From Arcticibacterium sp964021845 (GTDB lineage Bacteria; Bacteroidota; Bacteroidia; Cytophagales; Spirosomataceae): a stretch of 64,000 nt of DNA. The notes under the pieces are model-generated. The model searched no databases, had not been told where the DNA came from, and saw nothing but the letters and a program-made list of their open reading frames with translations. The stretch spans positions 124,001-188,000 of the forward strand of contig NZ_CAXHZC010000006.1 of assembly GCF_964021845.1 (NCBI RefSeq). The letters are read 5' to 3'. The position numbers were made by a program, and so were the translations under genes. Positions 44,615-52,142 of this stretch are shown one piece after another (positions within the stretch are counted from its first letter, which is position 1; every line of letters begins with the position of its first letter).

Positions 44615-45181
44615 ATGAAGAAAGTATTATTAGTATTCGGCCTATTAATTTTAGGTCTATCTGCACAAAGTCAATCTCTTGATGGTATGTTAGATAATGT
44701 TTTATCATTGCAAAAATCAGGAGATAAAAAAGGCCTAAGCTCTGCTATTAGTCAATTAAGCTCAGGCATAGAAACTGAAGCTAATGACACAGGTGGCGAT
44801 TTTAAAGAAGGGCTTTTAAGCCAAGCCGCTAACTTAAGTAAGCTGGCTCCTTTAGCATCAAAAGGAATGGTGAAAGAAGGTCCTTTGAAAAAAATCATCA
44901 ATACCGTTAAATTAATGTTGGGTGCCAATAGAATTGGAAATATGCTTGGTGGCGGAGGCGGACTAATTGGAAAAGCATCTGCTCTTAAGTCTGGATTGAG
45001 TCTAATGCAAGGTGGTTCTTCTATTTTAGGAAGTAAGTCTGGCGGATTAAACGACCTTATTGGTGGTGCTATGGGTAATGTCAATAAACTTGACGGTGGT
45101 GGATTAGCTGCTAAAGCAGCAGAGAAAGCCCTGCCTAATCAATTAGGCGGAATCCTTAGCATGGCAAAAGGCATTCTTTAA
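44615..45181 (+). CDS. small secreted Gly/Ser-rich protein, unknown function
   Basis: 188 residues. A signal peptide (MKKVLLVFGLLILGLSAQS) precedes a helical region and then a Gly-rich stretch (NMLGGGGGLIGKASALKSG, GGSSILGSKSGGLNDLIGGAMG). It lies 10 bp behind the TPR gene, so the two proteins may work together in the periplasm. No known domain is recognised. Confidence 0.7.
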   Translation: MKKVLLVFGLLILGLSAQSQSLDGMLDNVLSLQKSGDKKGLSSAISQLSSGIETEANDTGGDFKEGLLSQAANLSKLAPLASKGMVKEGPLKKIINTVKLMLGANRIGNMLGGGGGLIGKASALKSGLSLMQGGSSILGSKSGGLNDLIGGAMGNVNKLDGGGLAAKAAEKALPNQLGGILSMAKGIL

Positions 45182-45205
45182 GAAAAGAGTAATTCTAAAA
45201 ACTGG

Positions 45206-45237
45206 GACTCAATCAGAAATGGTTGAGTCTTTTTTTG
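45206..45237. terminator. terminator behind the Gly-rich protein gene
   Basis: GACTCAATC (45206-45214) and GGTTGAGTC (45221-45229) make a 9-bp stem with one G-U pair and a 6-base loop, followed by eight T. The minus-strand DoxX gene ends at once on the other side, so it probably serves both. Confidence 0.82.
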
Positions 45238-45238
45238 T

Positions 45239-45607
45239 TTATGCTTGAGCTTTCCTACTAATAAACCAAGCCCACAAAATAAATAGAAACTGAACAGCAA
45301 GCCTTACCAAAGCTGCTTGATGACTGCCTATGGCAGGTGTATCTGAAAAAACATCTAGAATATGTAAAGGCAAAAATATTAGCATTAGAATCAATACACC
45401 AAGAGCTGCCTTGTATCTAAATTTTGGAATCAGCAGTCCTATACCCAGAACAATTTCTAGCAAACCAGAACCATAATTAATAAAATCTGTTGGTAGAAAA
45501 TCAGGAATAAAAGGGACATACATGGCTGGCTTCAAAAAGTGATTAACGCCACCGTATATCATGAATACTGCCATCAGATATGTAAGAATACTTTTAAAGG
45601 TTTTCAT
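45239..45607 (-). CDS. DoxX-family membrane protein
   Basis: 122 residues with four membrane helices. The first helix with NHFLKPAMYVPFIPDFLP and the second NYGSGLLEIVLGIGLLIP match the DoxX family of small quinone- or redox-associated membrane proteins. Its biochemical role is not settled. It is a single gene, convergent with the plus-strand gene before it. Confidence 0.82.
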   Translation of the reverse strand: MKTFKSILTYLMAVFMIYGGVNHFLKPAMYVPFIPDFLPTDFINYGSGLLEIVLGIGLLIPKFRYKAALGVLILMLIFLPLHILDVFSDTPAIGSHQAALVRLAVQFLFILWAWFISRKAQA

Positions 45608-45670
45608 TTTGTGTTATTAAGTTAATAACTAAAACCATGATGTAATAATCCAATATAAGCAGAAAAACAC

Positions 45671-46123
45671 TTAGCCCAGCACTTTCTCAAAACATACACT
45701 ATTCTCTACACCTTCGTATTGACCATAATTAGGAATCACGACATAACCATTTTTGGTATAAAGAGCCACAGCATCCTCTTGCCTTTTCCCTGTTTCTAAT
45801 AAGCATTTTTTATAGCCTGATTCCTTAGCCCAGTTTTCTAAACCCTTAAGCATGACAGTAGCTGTTCCCATATTCCTTCCATTGGGATTTACATACATCC
45901 TCTTTACCTCCATGCTGTCTGCGTCAAACTGCTTAATAGCTCCACAACCGACAGGAACCTCATCTTTATAAGCTACAATCGCATACTGAATTTTGTCAAT
46001 CTTATTATACTGGCTATAAAAAGCATGGTCATCACCATCAATGATTGCGAGCTCTTTATCAAGAGCGGCTACTAGATTAATGAAATCGATATTTTCAGAT
46101 GTACAGCGTTTGATTGTAATCAT
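45671..46123 (-). CDS. GNAT-family N-acetyltransferase
   Basis: 150 residues. The acetyl-CoA-binding motif A is visible as EVKRMYVNPNGRNMGTATVMLKGLENWAKESGYKKCLLET, followed by NGYVVIPNYGQYEG. Members with this sequence type acetylate small molecules or peptides; the substrate is unknown. It lies between DoxX and the REP region. Confidence 0.88.
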   Translation of the reverse strand: MITIKRCTSENIDFINLVAALDKELAIIDGDDHAFYSQYNKIDKIQYAIVAYKDEVPVGCGAIKQFDADSMEVKRMYVNPNGRNMGTATVMLKGLENWAKESGYKKCLLETGKRQEDAVALYTKNGYVVIPNYGQYEGVENSVCFEKVLG

Positions 46124-46159
46124 GTTCTTCTCCTTTTGTTCTGAACAAAATTATAAATT

Positions 46160-46234
46160 AGTCCCGTTAGGGACGAAACCTCGGTAGAAAAAAAATGTTA
46201 GCAGAGCGAAAGAGGCGTCCCTTAGGGACGAAAC
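46160..46234 (+). repeat. REP sequences left of the RAYT gene
   Basis: Repeat 1 runs 46160-46189: an AGTCCCGTTAGGGACGAAAC palindromic core followed by CTCGGTAGAA. Repeat 2, GTCCCTTAGGGACGAAAC, is at 46217-46234. GTCCC and GGGAC can fold into a small stem, and the conserved GAAAC tail gives the sequence an orientation, as in REP elements. Confidence 0.8.
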
Positions 46235-46277
46235 ATTCGCCGAAAACGTCAATAACGATATAACCGAACAAAATATA

Positions 46278-46745
46278 TCAAGAATATTCAACTCGTTTAA
46301 ATATATAACGGTCGTCATAATCGACATTAAACGGATCTAAAAACTCCTTATATTCCTGCCTGAATATTTTCTTTTTATGATGCTCTTCTTGGTTTTCTAT
46401 GTAACTAATAACCTTAGAAACGTCTGATTTGCTGTAAGAAAAAGCCCCGTAACCTTCTTGCCAAGAGAACCTACTTTTTACAAATCCATTTTGGTTAATC
46501 CCTAAGGATGAATCTCCTTTTACATCTTGCATTAAATCTGAGAGAGATTGCGTTGGTCGCATTCCGAATAAAATATGTATATGGTCTGGCATTCCATTTA
46601 TCGCCAATAATTTATGCCCATTTGCTTGAATTATGCCTGTGATGTATTTATACAATTTTTCTCTCCAAGAATTATCGATTAGGCATGTTCTATTTTGGAC
46701 GGAAAAGACGGCTTGAATGTGGATTTGTGTGTATGTGTTGGGCAT
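46278..46745 (-). CDS. REP-associated IS200/IS605-like tyrosine transposase (RAYT)
   Basis: 155 residues. This is a Y1-type HUH single-strand transposase: the HUH motif appears in GMPDHIHILFGM, the catalytic Tyr lies in the later YGAFSYSKSDVSKVISYIENQEEHHKKKIF helix, and the C-terminus YKEFLDPFNVDYDDRYIF matches this group. The N-terminus is TQIHIQAVFSVQNRTCLID. REP sequences stand in inverted orientation on both sides and no orfB partner is present. It is probably a domesticated, immobile transposase that moves or maintains REP sequences. Confidence 0.88.
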   Translation of the reverse strand: MPNTYTQIHIQAVFSVQNRTCLIDNSWREKLYKYITGIIQANGHKLLAINGMPDHIHILFGMRPTQSLSDLMQDVKGDSSLGINQNGFVKSRFSWQEGYGAFSYSKSDVSKVISYIENQEEHHKKKIFRQEYKEFLDPFNVDYDDRYIFKRVEYS

Positions 46746-46782
46746 GGTGCTGTGTGTTTCGCGTTTGTTTTAGCGAGGTATT

Positions 46783-46850
46783 GTCCCTAACGGGACATTC
46801 TTGAACAACGATATATTCATTTCTACCGATGTTTCGTCCCTAACGGGACT
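46783..46850 (-). repeat. REP sequences right of the RAYT gene
   Basis: On the minus strand 46821-46850 reads AGTCCCGTTAGGGACGAAAC then ATCGGTAGAA, identical to the left repeat except for one base, but in inverse orientation. A shorter core GTCCCTAACGGGAC is at 46783-46796. Confidence 0.8.
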
Positions 46851-46892
46851 ACTTCATATCAGTTTCGTTTTTCCGAAAACTTCCATTTAAAA

Positions 46893-47675
46893 TTAGCCCT
46901 GGCCAATCATCTTACGACCATCTAATTTAAAGCCTACTAAGCTATTCTGAATATCTTGGATCGCATTATAGAGTAAATCGGAAATAGGTCGGTCTGTTGG
47001 GTTTAGGCTGCATACAAAATGCCATACCTCAAAAATATCTTCTGGCTTAATATGATATGGCAGGTAAGACTTATTGTCTGAATGAAACTGTATGGTGCCG
47101 TCCGTTTTGGTGGTGTTATATAGTCTTTTATAAACTAGGCCGTCGTTTTGGGTAAGCACCACGTAGGTGTCTCCGTCTTTTATGTCGTCTATATTTTCTA
47201 CGTATTTACCTATCACGTAGGCCCCACTTTCTAACGGTGGCATAGAGTCTCCTTTTATAGGAAAGGCCCTAAACTTGCCGCTGGTGGCATAAGGCAAACT
47301 TATGCGTGGTAAATTTTCTATGAATTCCTCGTCGGCATAACCATCTAAATAACCTGCCGATGCTTTTAGCGGCACTAATTCTATGAGGTCATTTTGGTCT
47401 TGGTCTACCATAACGGGAAAGAGAATCCTGTTCCCTCCTATTTTTAGTAAATCACGAAGGTCTTGCACCTTTGTCAGGTCTATTTTTACAAGAGAATCTA
47501 CAGAAATATTGAAATAATCTGAAAGCTGAATGAGCATGTCAATAGGTGGAGCAGCTCTGTGCTCTTCCCATGAGCTAAGGCGTGAACGCGTGATTCCTAG
47601 CTGCTCTGCCATGTTTTCTTGAGAGAAACCTTTCAAATGGCGTAAATGGGCGATGTTCTTACAGATTTTTTTCAT
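46893..47675 (-). CDS. XRE/S24-family repressor with LexA-like peptidase domain
   Basis: 260 residues. The N-terminal Cro/CI helix-turn-helix (about 1-65) has GFSQENMAEQLGITRSRLSSWEEHRAAP. The S24 peptidase domain (about 120-250) shows the Ser in FPIKGDSMPP and the Lys in LVYKRLYN, the dyad used by LexA and phage CI proteins for self-cleavage. It could be an SOS-type or phage-derived regulator. No phage genes are adjacent. The start (ATG 47675) was chosen over a TTG five codons upstream. Confidence 0.88.
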   Translation of the reverse strand: MKKICKNIAHLRHLKGFSQENMAEQLGITRSRLSSWEEHRAAPPIDMLIQLSDYFNISVDSLVKIDLTKVQDLRDLLKIGGNRILFPVMVDQDQNDLIELVPLKASAGYLDGYADEEFIENLPRISLPYATSGKFRAFPIKGDSMPPLESGAYVIGKYVENIDDIKDGDTYVVLTQNDGLVYKRLYNTTKTDGTIQFHSDNKSYLPYHIKPEDIFEVWHFVCSLNPTDRPISDLLYNAIQDIQNSLVGFKLDGRKMIGQG

Positions 47676-47695
47676 AACGTTCTCTTGCAATAATA

Positions 47696-47715
47696 TTTAG
47701 CACAAATCTGCTAAA
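47696..47715. promoter_or_regulatory. candidate operator of the S24 repressor
   Basis: TTTAGCA (47696-47702), six bases, then TGCTAAA (47709-47715): a perfect 7-bp dyad 20 bp before the repressor start. A further TTAGCA occurs at about 47750. CI-like repressors bind dyads of this kind at their own promoters. Confidence 0.5.
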
Positions 47716-47795
47716 ATTTTACGCTATGTGCAAAAAATGATAAAATACTTAGCAATTTATCAAGTGTTAAAAAACAAGCAAGAATATTCTAAAGC

Positions 47796-48962
47796 CTAAT
47801 CTGGAAGGTTTTCTAATAAAAGTCGCTTTACATTATCTCCCATCACCTTTCTGATATCTGCACTTGAAACACCCAATTTTAGTAACTCATCTACATAAAG
47901 CGACAGACCCGTTATGTCAGTATGCGTTTCTATAGCACCGTCAAAGTCAGAACCTAAAGCTACATAGTCTGCACCCACTAAGTCTATGCAATATTTAATG
48001 GCTCTAGCCGTAGAGGCTGGCGTTTTAGTACCCGTGGCAGGCTCGAACATTGCAATACTTATAAGTCCGCCCGTTTTAGCTATTCCTTTAATATGCTCAT
48101 CAGAAATATTTCTAACTGAATTCTGAGTGCCTTTCACTCCTGTATGAGAACTTACAATAGGCTTTTGGGTTATTTCGAAAATATCATCCACCATTTTTGG
48201 AGAACAGTGAGCCACATCCAAAATCATGTTTTTGTCCTGCATTTTCTTAATCACTTCTTTTCCAAAATCAGTGAGTCCTTCATGCCCTACGCCATGTGCC
48301 GAACCTCCTAATTTATTATCAAAGAAATGAACAGGAGACATCATTCTTACGCCTGCGTCATAGAGTTTATCTACATTCTCTATTTCTCCTTCTAAAGCAT
48401 GCATTCCTTCAATTCCTAAAAAGCCCGCAGTGATATTTTTATTTTCACGCTTATCTTTCAAATACGCTCTTAAATTTTCCTTTGATTCAATTACCCTGAA
48501 CGTCCCGTTTGACTTACTTTCAAAACTATGCAAAGCTTTACACTGAGCTAATGCTCTCTCAGTCAAATTAAACCAAGATTTTATAGGCCGTGCTTGTACC
48601 ATACTGAGTAAAGTAATTTGGTCTGTTTCGCCCGTATTTTTGTCAAAATTCAAGTCCTTAGGCGATTTGGTCACTATAGTAAATGCTTGCAGACTAACAT
48701 TACCTGCTAACATTCTTGGAATATCTACCGCCCCAAAATCATTTTCCTCTAGCAAATCTCTTTTCCAAAGCAGTGCATCACAATGCATATCAGCCACAAA
48801 ATCTAATGAATCATATAGTCTTTGTCCAGCTTCTGAGATACTATAAGGCGGCTTTTGAGAAACAACATTAAACTTCTTGTCAATTACTTTTGGTACAAAA
48901 AGAAACACGAAGGCTAGTATCAAGATTAAAATACCACCAACAATTTTAAAGACCTTTTTCAT
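47796..48962 (-). CDS. membrane dipeptidase (M19 family)
   Basis: 388 residues. One N-terminal membrane helix (FKIVGGILILILAFVFLFVP) anchors it. Metal ligands of the renal-dipeptidase fold are in VADMHCDALLW (the usual HxD is His-Cys-Asp), Glu in GFLGIEGMHALEG, His in LDVAHCSPKMVDDI and SSHTGVKGTQNSVRNI. A conserved ALGSDFDGAIETH follows near the C-terminus. It hydrolyses dipeptides outside the cytoplasmic membrane. It has no clear operon partner. Confidence 0.9.
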   Translation of the reverse strand: MKKVFKIVGGILILILAFVFLFVPKVIDKKFNVVSQKPPYSISEAGQRLYDSLDFVADMHCDALLWKRDLLEENDFGAVDIPRMLAGNVSLQAFTIVTKSPKDLNFDKNTGETDQITLLSMVQARPIKSWFNLTERALAQCKALHSFESKSNGTFRVIESKENLRAYLKDKRENKNITAGFLGIEGMHALEGEIENVDKLYDAGVRMMSPVHFFDNKLGGSAHGVGHEGLTDFGKEVIKKMQDKNMILDVAHCSPKMVDDIFEITQKPIVSSHTGVKGTQNSVRNISDEHIKGIAKTGGLISIAMFEPATGTKTPASTARAIKYCIDLVGADYVALGSDFDGAIETHTDITGLSLYVDELLKLGVSSADIRKVMGDNVKRLLLENLPD

Positions 48963-49301
48963 AGCGTTTGTTTTTAATAAATCAATTTAAAGAAAAGTAT
49001 TATCCCTTGCTCTATAGTCCATTCAATAATCTTATAAGAAAGCTAATTTCTCAGTTCTGATAACTGATTTAATCTGGCGTAAGCCGGCTTAGGGATAGAG
49101 CGGTTTGTTTGAGCCTGATAAGGCGAGTAGCGAAAGCCCGACCTGAAAGGTAAGCCCCAAATAAATAATCTTATAAAAGAACTTCTTTTTTAGATATTTA
49201 GAAGACTTCATAAGCAGCATTGGCAAGCAAATTGATACTTTTACCTAAAGGTGTAATTATTTGCACAATTTTAAGGTTATTAAAGACTCTATATAAAACT
49301 C
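48963..49301. other. 339-bp intergenic region between two divergent genes
   Basis: No gene is supported. It holds the 13-bp-repeat-flanked structured insertion (49025-49176) and, right of it, an AT-rich stretch with TTATTTGC about 40 bp before the dsbD-like start that may be part of a promoter. Confidence 0.6.
49025..49176. mobile_element. structured insertion flanked by 13-bp direct repeats
   Basis: AATAATCTTATAA stands at 49025-49037 and again at 49164-49176. The 126 bases between them are GC-richer and contain short hairpins: CAGTT/AACTG near 49055, TAAGCCGGCTTA at 49080, GCC/GGC around 49113-49124, and AGCCCGACCTGAAAGGTAAG at 49135-49154. The direct repeats look like a target-site duplication of a small non-autonomous element. 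The core (GGGATAGAGCGG, GAGTAGCGAAAGCCCGACC) resembles, from memory only, an element recurring between Bacteroidota genes. A structured RNA is an alternative. Confidence 0.6.
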
Positions 49302-51332
49302 ATGAAGAAAACAGTTTCACCATTTATTTTCCTTTTTCTGGCATCTCTTGTATCCTTTGGACAAATTCTGAAACCTACCACTTGGTCGTTTGAAACCAAA
49401 ACTGGTGAGGTAAAGGTAGGGGAGACTGTAAGTTTAGAGTTTAATGCCAAAATAGATAAAAATTGGTATTTATATTCTTCGGATTTTGACCCTGATTTGG
49501 GGCCAATAGTAACAGAAGTGAAATTTGAGCCGAATGATTCTTATGAGTTGGTAGGCGGACTTACACCGATTCATCCTAAGAAGAAATATGATGATATATG
49601 GGAGGGTGATGTTACTTATTTTAAGGAGAAGGGACAGTTTATACAGAAAGTGAAAATTCTTAAACCCGAGGCCAAAATAGGAGGTTCTATCTCTTTTCAA
49701 ACCTGTACAGAGGTAGACGGAAGGTGTGTAAACGGAAAGGAAAAGTTCACATTTAATGTAAAAGCGGTGGCGGCATCTGTAGTGGTGCCTGAACCCGAAG
49801 AAAAAAAAACGGAAACTCTCTCTACGGCCGTAGAGGATGAAAAAGAGGCTGCCAATGAGGTAATGGCTACCCTAGAAACCGAAGATACAGAAACCGCCGA
49901 GGTGGTTTTGGAGCAAGGGACGGAGCCTGTAATTACCGATCAACCTGCTGGAGTACCAAGTGAGGAAGCCGACTCTTCTATGTTTACCTTTCTTTTAGGA
50001 GCTTTTGGTGTGGGATTCGCGAGTATTTTTATGCCCTGCATTTTCCCGATTATGCCCATAACGGTTAGTTTTTTTACCAAACAAAAAAACGGAAAAGTAA
50101 AGGCTATTTTTTATGGTTTTTGTATTCTACTTATATTCTCTCTGATGGGTTTGGTGACGATGTCATTAGGGCCAACATTCTTGAATTTTCTGAGTACGCA
50201 CTGGATTCCTAATCTTATCTTCTTTATCATATTTATCCTTTTCGGAATCTCTCTTTTGGGGGCTTTTGAAATAGTGCTGCCGCATGCTGCGGTCAATAAA
50301 ATAGACGCCATGTCTGACAAAGGGGGTTTTATCGGCATCTTTTTCATGGCTCTTACGCTGGTTTTGGTTTCGTTCTCCTGCACAGTTCCGTTGGTGGGAA
50401 GTTTATTGATACTGTCTGCCAAAGGTGATGTTTGGCGACCATTCTTGGGAATGCTGGCTTTTGGACTTCCTTTCGCTTTAGTTTTTGGAGGATTGGCGTT
50501 CTTCCCTGAATATTTAAAGAAATTGCCAAAGTCTGGTGGCTGGCTAAACGAACTGAAAGCGGTTTTTGGTTTAGCGGAATTTGCTTTAGCACTAAAGTTT
50601 TTAAGTAATATTGACCTGACACGACACTGGGACTTAATTCACAGGAATTATTTCTTGATGTTCTGGATATTGATTTCAGCTATGATTACGCTTTATATTC
50701 TTGGTTTCTTACGATTACCGAAAGATGCCAAAATAGAAAAACGTTCTTTCTCTAGGTGGGGTTTTGCTACTTTGTTTTTTGCGTTTACGCTGTATATGGT
50801 ACCGGGTTTGAGTAATAAGCCCCTGAGTTTATTGTCTGGAATACTGCCTCCTATGCCTGTTAGCAATGTGGCTACGCCATTAAAGCACCCAAAAATGAAA
50901 CAGCTGCCACATGGTTTGCAGGGTTTTAAAGAGTATGAAGATGCTCTTGCGTACTCGGCTGAAATTGGAAAACCTGTTTTGATAGATTTCACAGGATATG
51001 CCTGTGCCAACTGCCGAAAAATGGAGGAGTTTGTTTGGCCAAAACCTGAAGTGCTTACTCGTCTTCAAGATGATTTTGTGATAGCCTCTTTATATGTGGA
51101 TGATAAGGCCGCACTGCCGGAAGAGAAACATTATGTTTCCACTTATGACGACGAACTCAAAACTACAATTGGCGAGAAAAATATGGACTTAGAAATCACG
51201 GAGTTCAATAATAACGCTCAGCCCTACTATGTGGTGGTTGACTCCGAAGGAAACAAACTAATGGAGCCTTTGGGCTATTCTTCGGAAGAGGAATTTGTTA
51301 AGTTTTTGGATGAGGGGAAGGGTAAGTATTAG
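49302..51332 (+). CDS. DsbD-like thiol:disulfide interchange protein
   Basis: 676 residues in three parts. After a signal peptide, residues about 25-150 form the DsbD N-terminal (alpha) domain. Residues about 225-530 are the membrane part with redox Cys246 (FMPCIFPIMP) and Cys360 (SFSCTVPLVGS). The C-terminal gamma domain is thioredoxin-like with CANC (568-571) in FTGYACANCRKMEEFVW. It carries electrons from cytoplasmic thioredoxin to periplasmic proteins. An acidic linker of about 50 residues (EEKKTETLSTAVEDEKEAANE) joins the first two parts. The last 62 codons are copied twice downstream. Confidence 0.93.
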   Translation: MKKTVSPFIFLFLASLVSFGQILKPTTWSFETKTGEVKVGETVSLEFNAKIDKNWYLYSSDFDPDLGPIVTEVKFEPNDSYELVGGLTPIHPKKKYDDIWEGDVTYFKEKGQFIQKVKILKPEAKIGGSISFQTCTEVDGRCVNGKEKFTFNVKAVAASVVVPEPEEKKTETLSTAVEDEKEAANEVMATLETEDTETAEVVLEQGTEPVITDQPAGVPSEEADSSMFTFLLGAFGVGFASIFMPCIFPIMPITVSFFTKQKNGKVKAIFYGFCILLIFSLMGLVTMSLGPTFLNFLSTHWIPNLIFFIIFILFGISLLGAFEIVLPHAAVNKIDAMSDKGGFIGIFFMALTLVLVSFSCTVPLVGSLLILSAKGDVWRPFLGMLAFGLPFALVFGGLAFFPEYLKKLPKSGGWLNELKAVFGLAEFALALKFLSNIDLTRHWDLIHRNYFLMFWILISAMITLYILGFLRLPKDAKIEKRSFSRWGFATLFFAFTLYMVPGLSNKPLSLLSGILPPMPVSNVATPLKHPKMKQLPHGLQGFKEYEDALAYSAEIGKPVLIDFTGYACANCRKMEEFVWPKPEVLTRLQDDFVIASLYVDDKAALPEEKHYVSTYDDELKTTIGEKNMDLEITEFNNNAQPYYVVVDSEGNKLMEPLGYSSEEEFVKFLDEGKGKY

Positions 51333-51446
51333 AGATACTAAAATCAATCTCTCAAAGATTTCTTGAAAGCTTGGATTTCGTTGTAATCATCAACTTTGTG
51401 CCTAATAGTATCTTGGGTCAGTCTCAGCCATGTTAGAAATTTGAGA

Positions 51447-51854
51447 ATGAAGAAATTTCTTAAAAATGCCCTTGAGGGCTTATACTTATTAATGGTTAGC
51501 CCTTCTAGGACAAAGGAGGTGATAATGGGAAATATTAAATTTCTTTTTCCCCTTCCAATGTTTTTTCTATTTGGAGGGCTGGGCATCCATCTTCTTTTGG
51601 ACATACCATGGATGAATAGAAATGTAAATAGTATTCGGGCTTTGGTTCCAATCTATGGTATTGCTTTTAATCTGTTGGCATATCCTATTTGTTTTAGATT
51701 CATCATTCCACTTTTGGAGCCCGATGATATTGATATGAATAACAAAAGAGGAAAGATATTGGCTTTAATTCTATATTGGTTCGGGTGTTTTGCCTTAATG
51801 ATTTTATTGGCTTGGTTAACTAATTATACCCGTGCAGATGAATTTAGGCAATAG
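51447..51854 (+). CDS. small membrane protein X1, paralogue of the gene at 54426-54833
   Basis: 135 residues with about three membrane helices. The core reads GNIKFLFPLPMFFLFGGLGIHLLLDIPWMN and the end LILYWFGCFALMILLAWLTNYTRADEFRQ. The paralogue has the same length, the same ends and roughly 60 percent similar residues. It resembles no family I can name. Behind its TAG stop the frame continues (RSKSSDEE...) into a copied DsbD C-terminus. The start was chosen to match the paralogue; an ATG 17 codons upstream lies in the duplicated antisense fragment. Confidence 0.75.
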   Translation: MKKFLKNALEGLYLLMVSPSRTKEVIMGNIKFLFPLPMFFLFGGLGIHLLLDIPWMNRNVNSIRALVPIYGIAFNLLAYPICFRFIIPLLEPDDIDMNNKRGKILALILYWFGCFALMILLAWLTNYTRADEFRQ

Positions 51855-51869
51855 AGAAGTAAAAGCTCT

Positions 51870-52055
51870 GATGAAGAACTCAAAACTACAAATGGCGAGA
51901 AAAATATGGACTTAGAAATCACGGAGTTCAATAATAACGCTCAGCCCTATTATGTAGTGGTAGACTCCGAAGGAAATAAACTAATGGAACCTTTGGGCTA
52001 TTCTTCTGAAGAGGAATTTGTTAAGTTTTTGGACGAGGGGAAGAGTAAGTATTAG
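51870..52055 (+). pseudogene. copied 3' end of the dsbD-like gene, copy 2
   Basis: 186 bases aligned without gaps to 51147-51332. Most of the dozen differences are at third codon positions, with one clear amino-acid change (TIGEK to TNGEK) and a Gly-to-Ser near the end. The fragment has no start codon or thioredoxin motif of its own and is in frame with the preceding TAG of X1. It is a remnant, not a gene. Confidence 0.8.
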
Positions 52056-52142
52056 GAGAGCAAAACTATAAACTAGAGCACTTTCATTTAAATGAAAGTG
52101 CTTTTTTGTGCCTAAATTAGCCAATACTTAAACCCTATAAAT

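Larger units (their letters stand above)
51343..52055 (+). repeat. duplication unit 1 behind the dsbD-like gene
   Basis: The unit contains, in order, a copy of the 3' end of the gene at 54979-55608 (51343-51430), a 135-codon membrane-protein gene (51447-51854), and a copy of the last 62 codons of the dsbD-like gene (51870-52055, equal in length to 51147-51332 and differing at about a dozen bases). The same order returns at 54319-55013. Confidence 0.82.

Noticed and set aside
46160..46850. Possible CRISPR array from the repeated GTCCC..GGGACGAAAC units
   Set aside because: The units are few, irregularly spaced, in opposite orientations and flank a Y1 transposase gene, which fits REP elements.
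51344..51604. 86-codon minus-strand frame behind the dsbD-like gene
   Set aside because: Only its last codons resemble the end of the gene at 54979-55608. The rest is antisense to X1, so it is duplicated debris and not a gene.
51870..52055. Assembly error as the cause of the repeated dsbD ends
   Set aside because: The copies differ from each other at many positions and are joined to different neighbours, so they are real diverged duplications.
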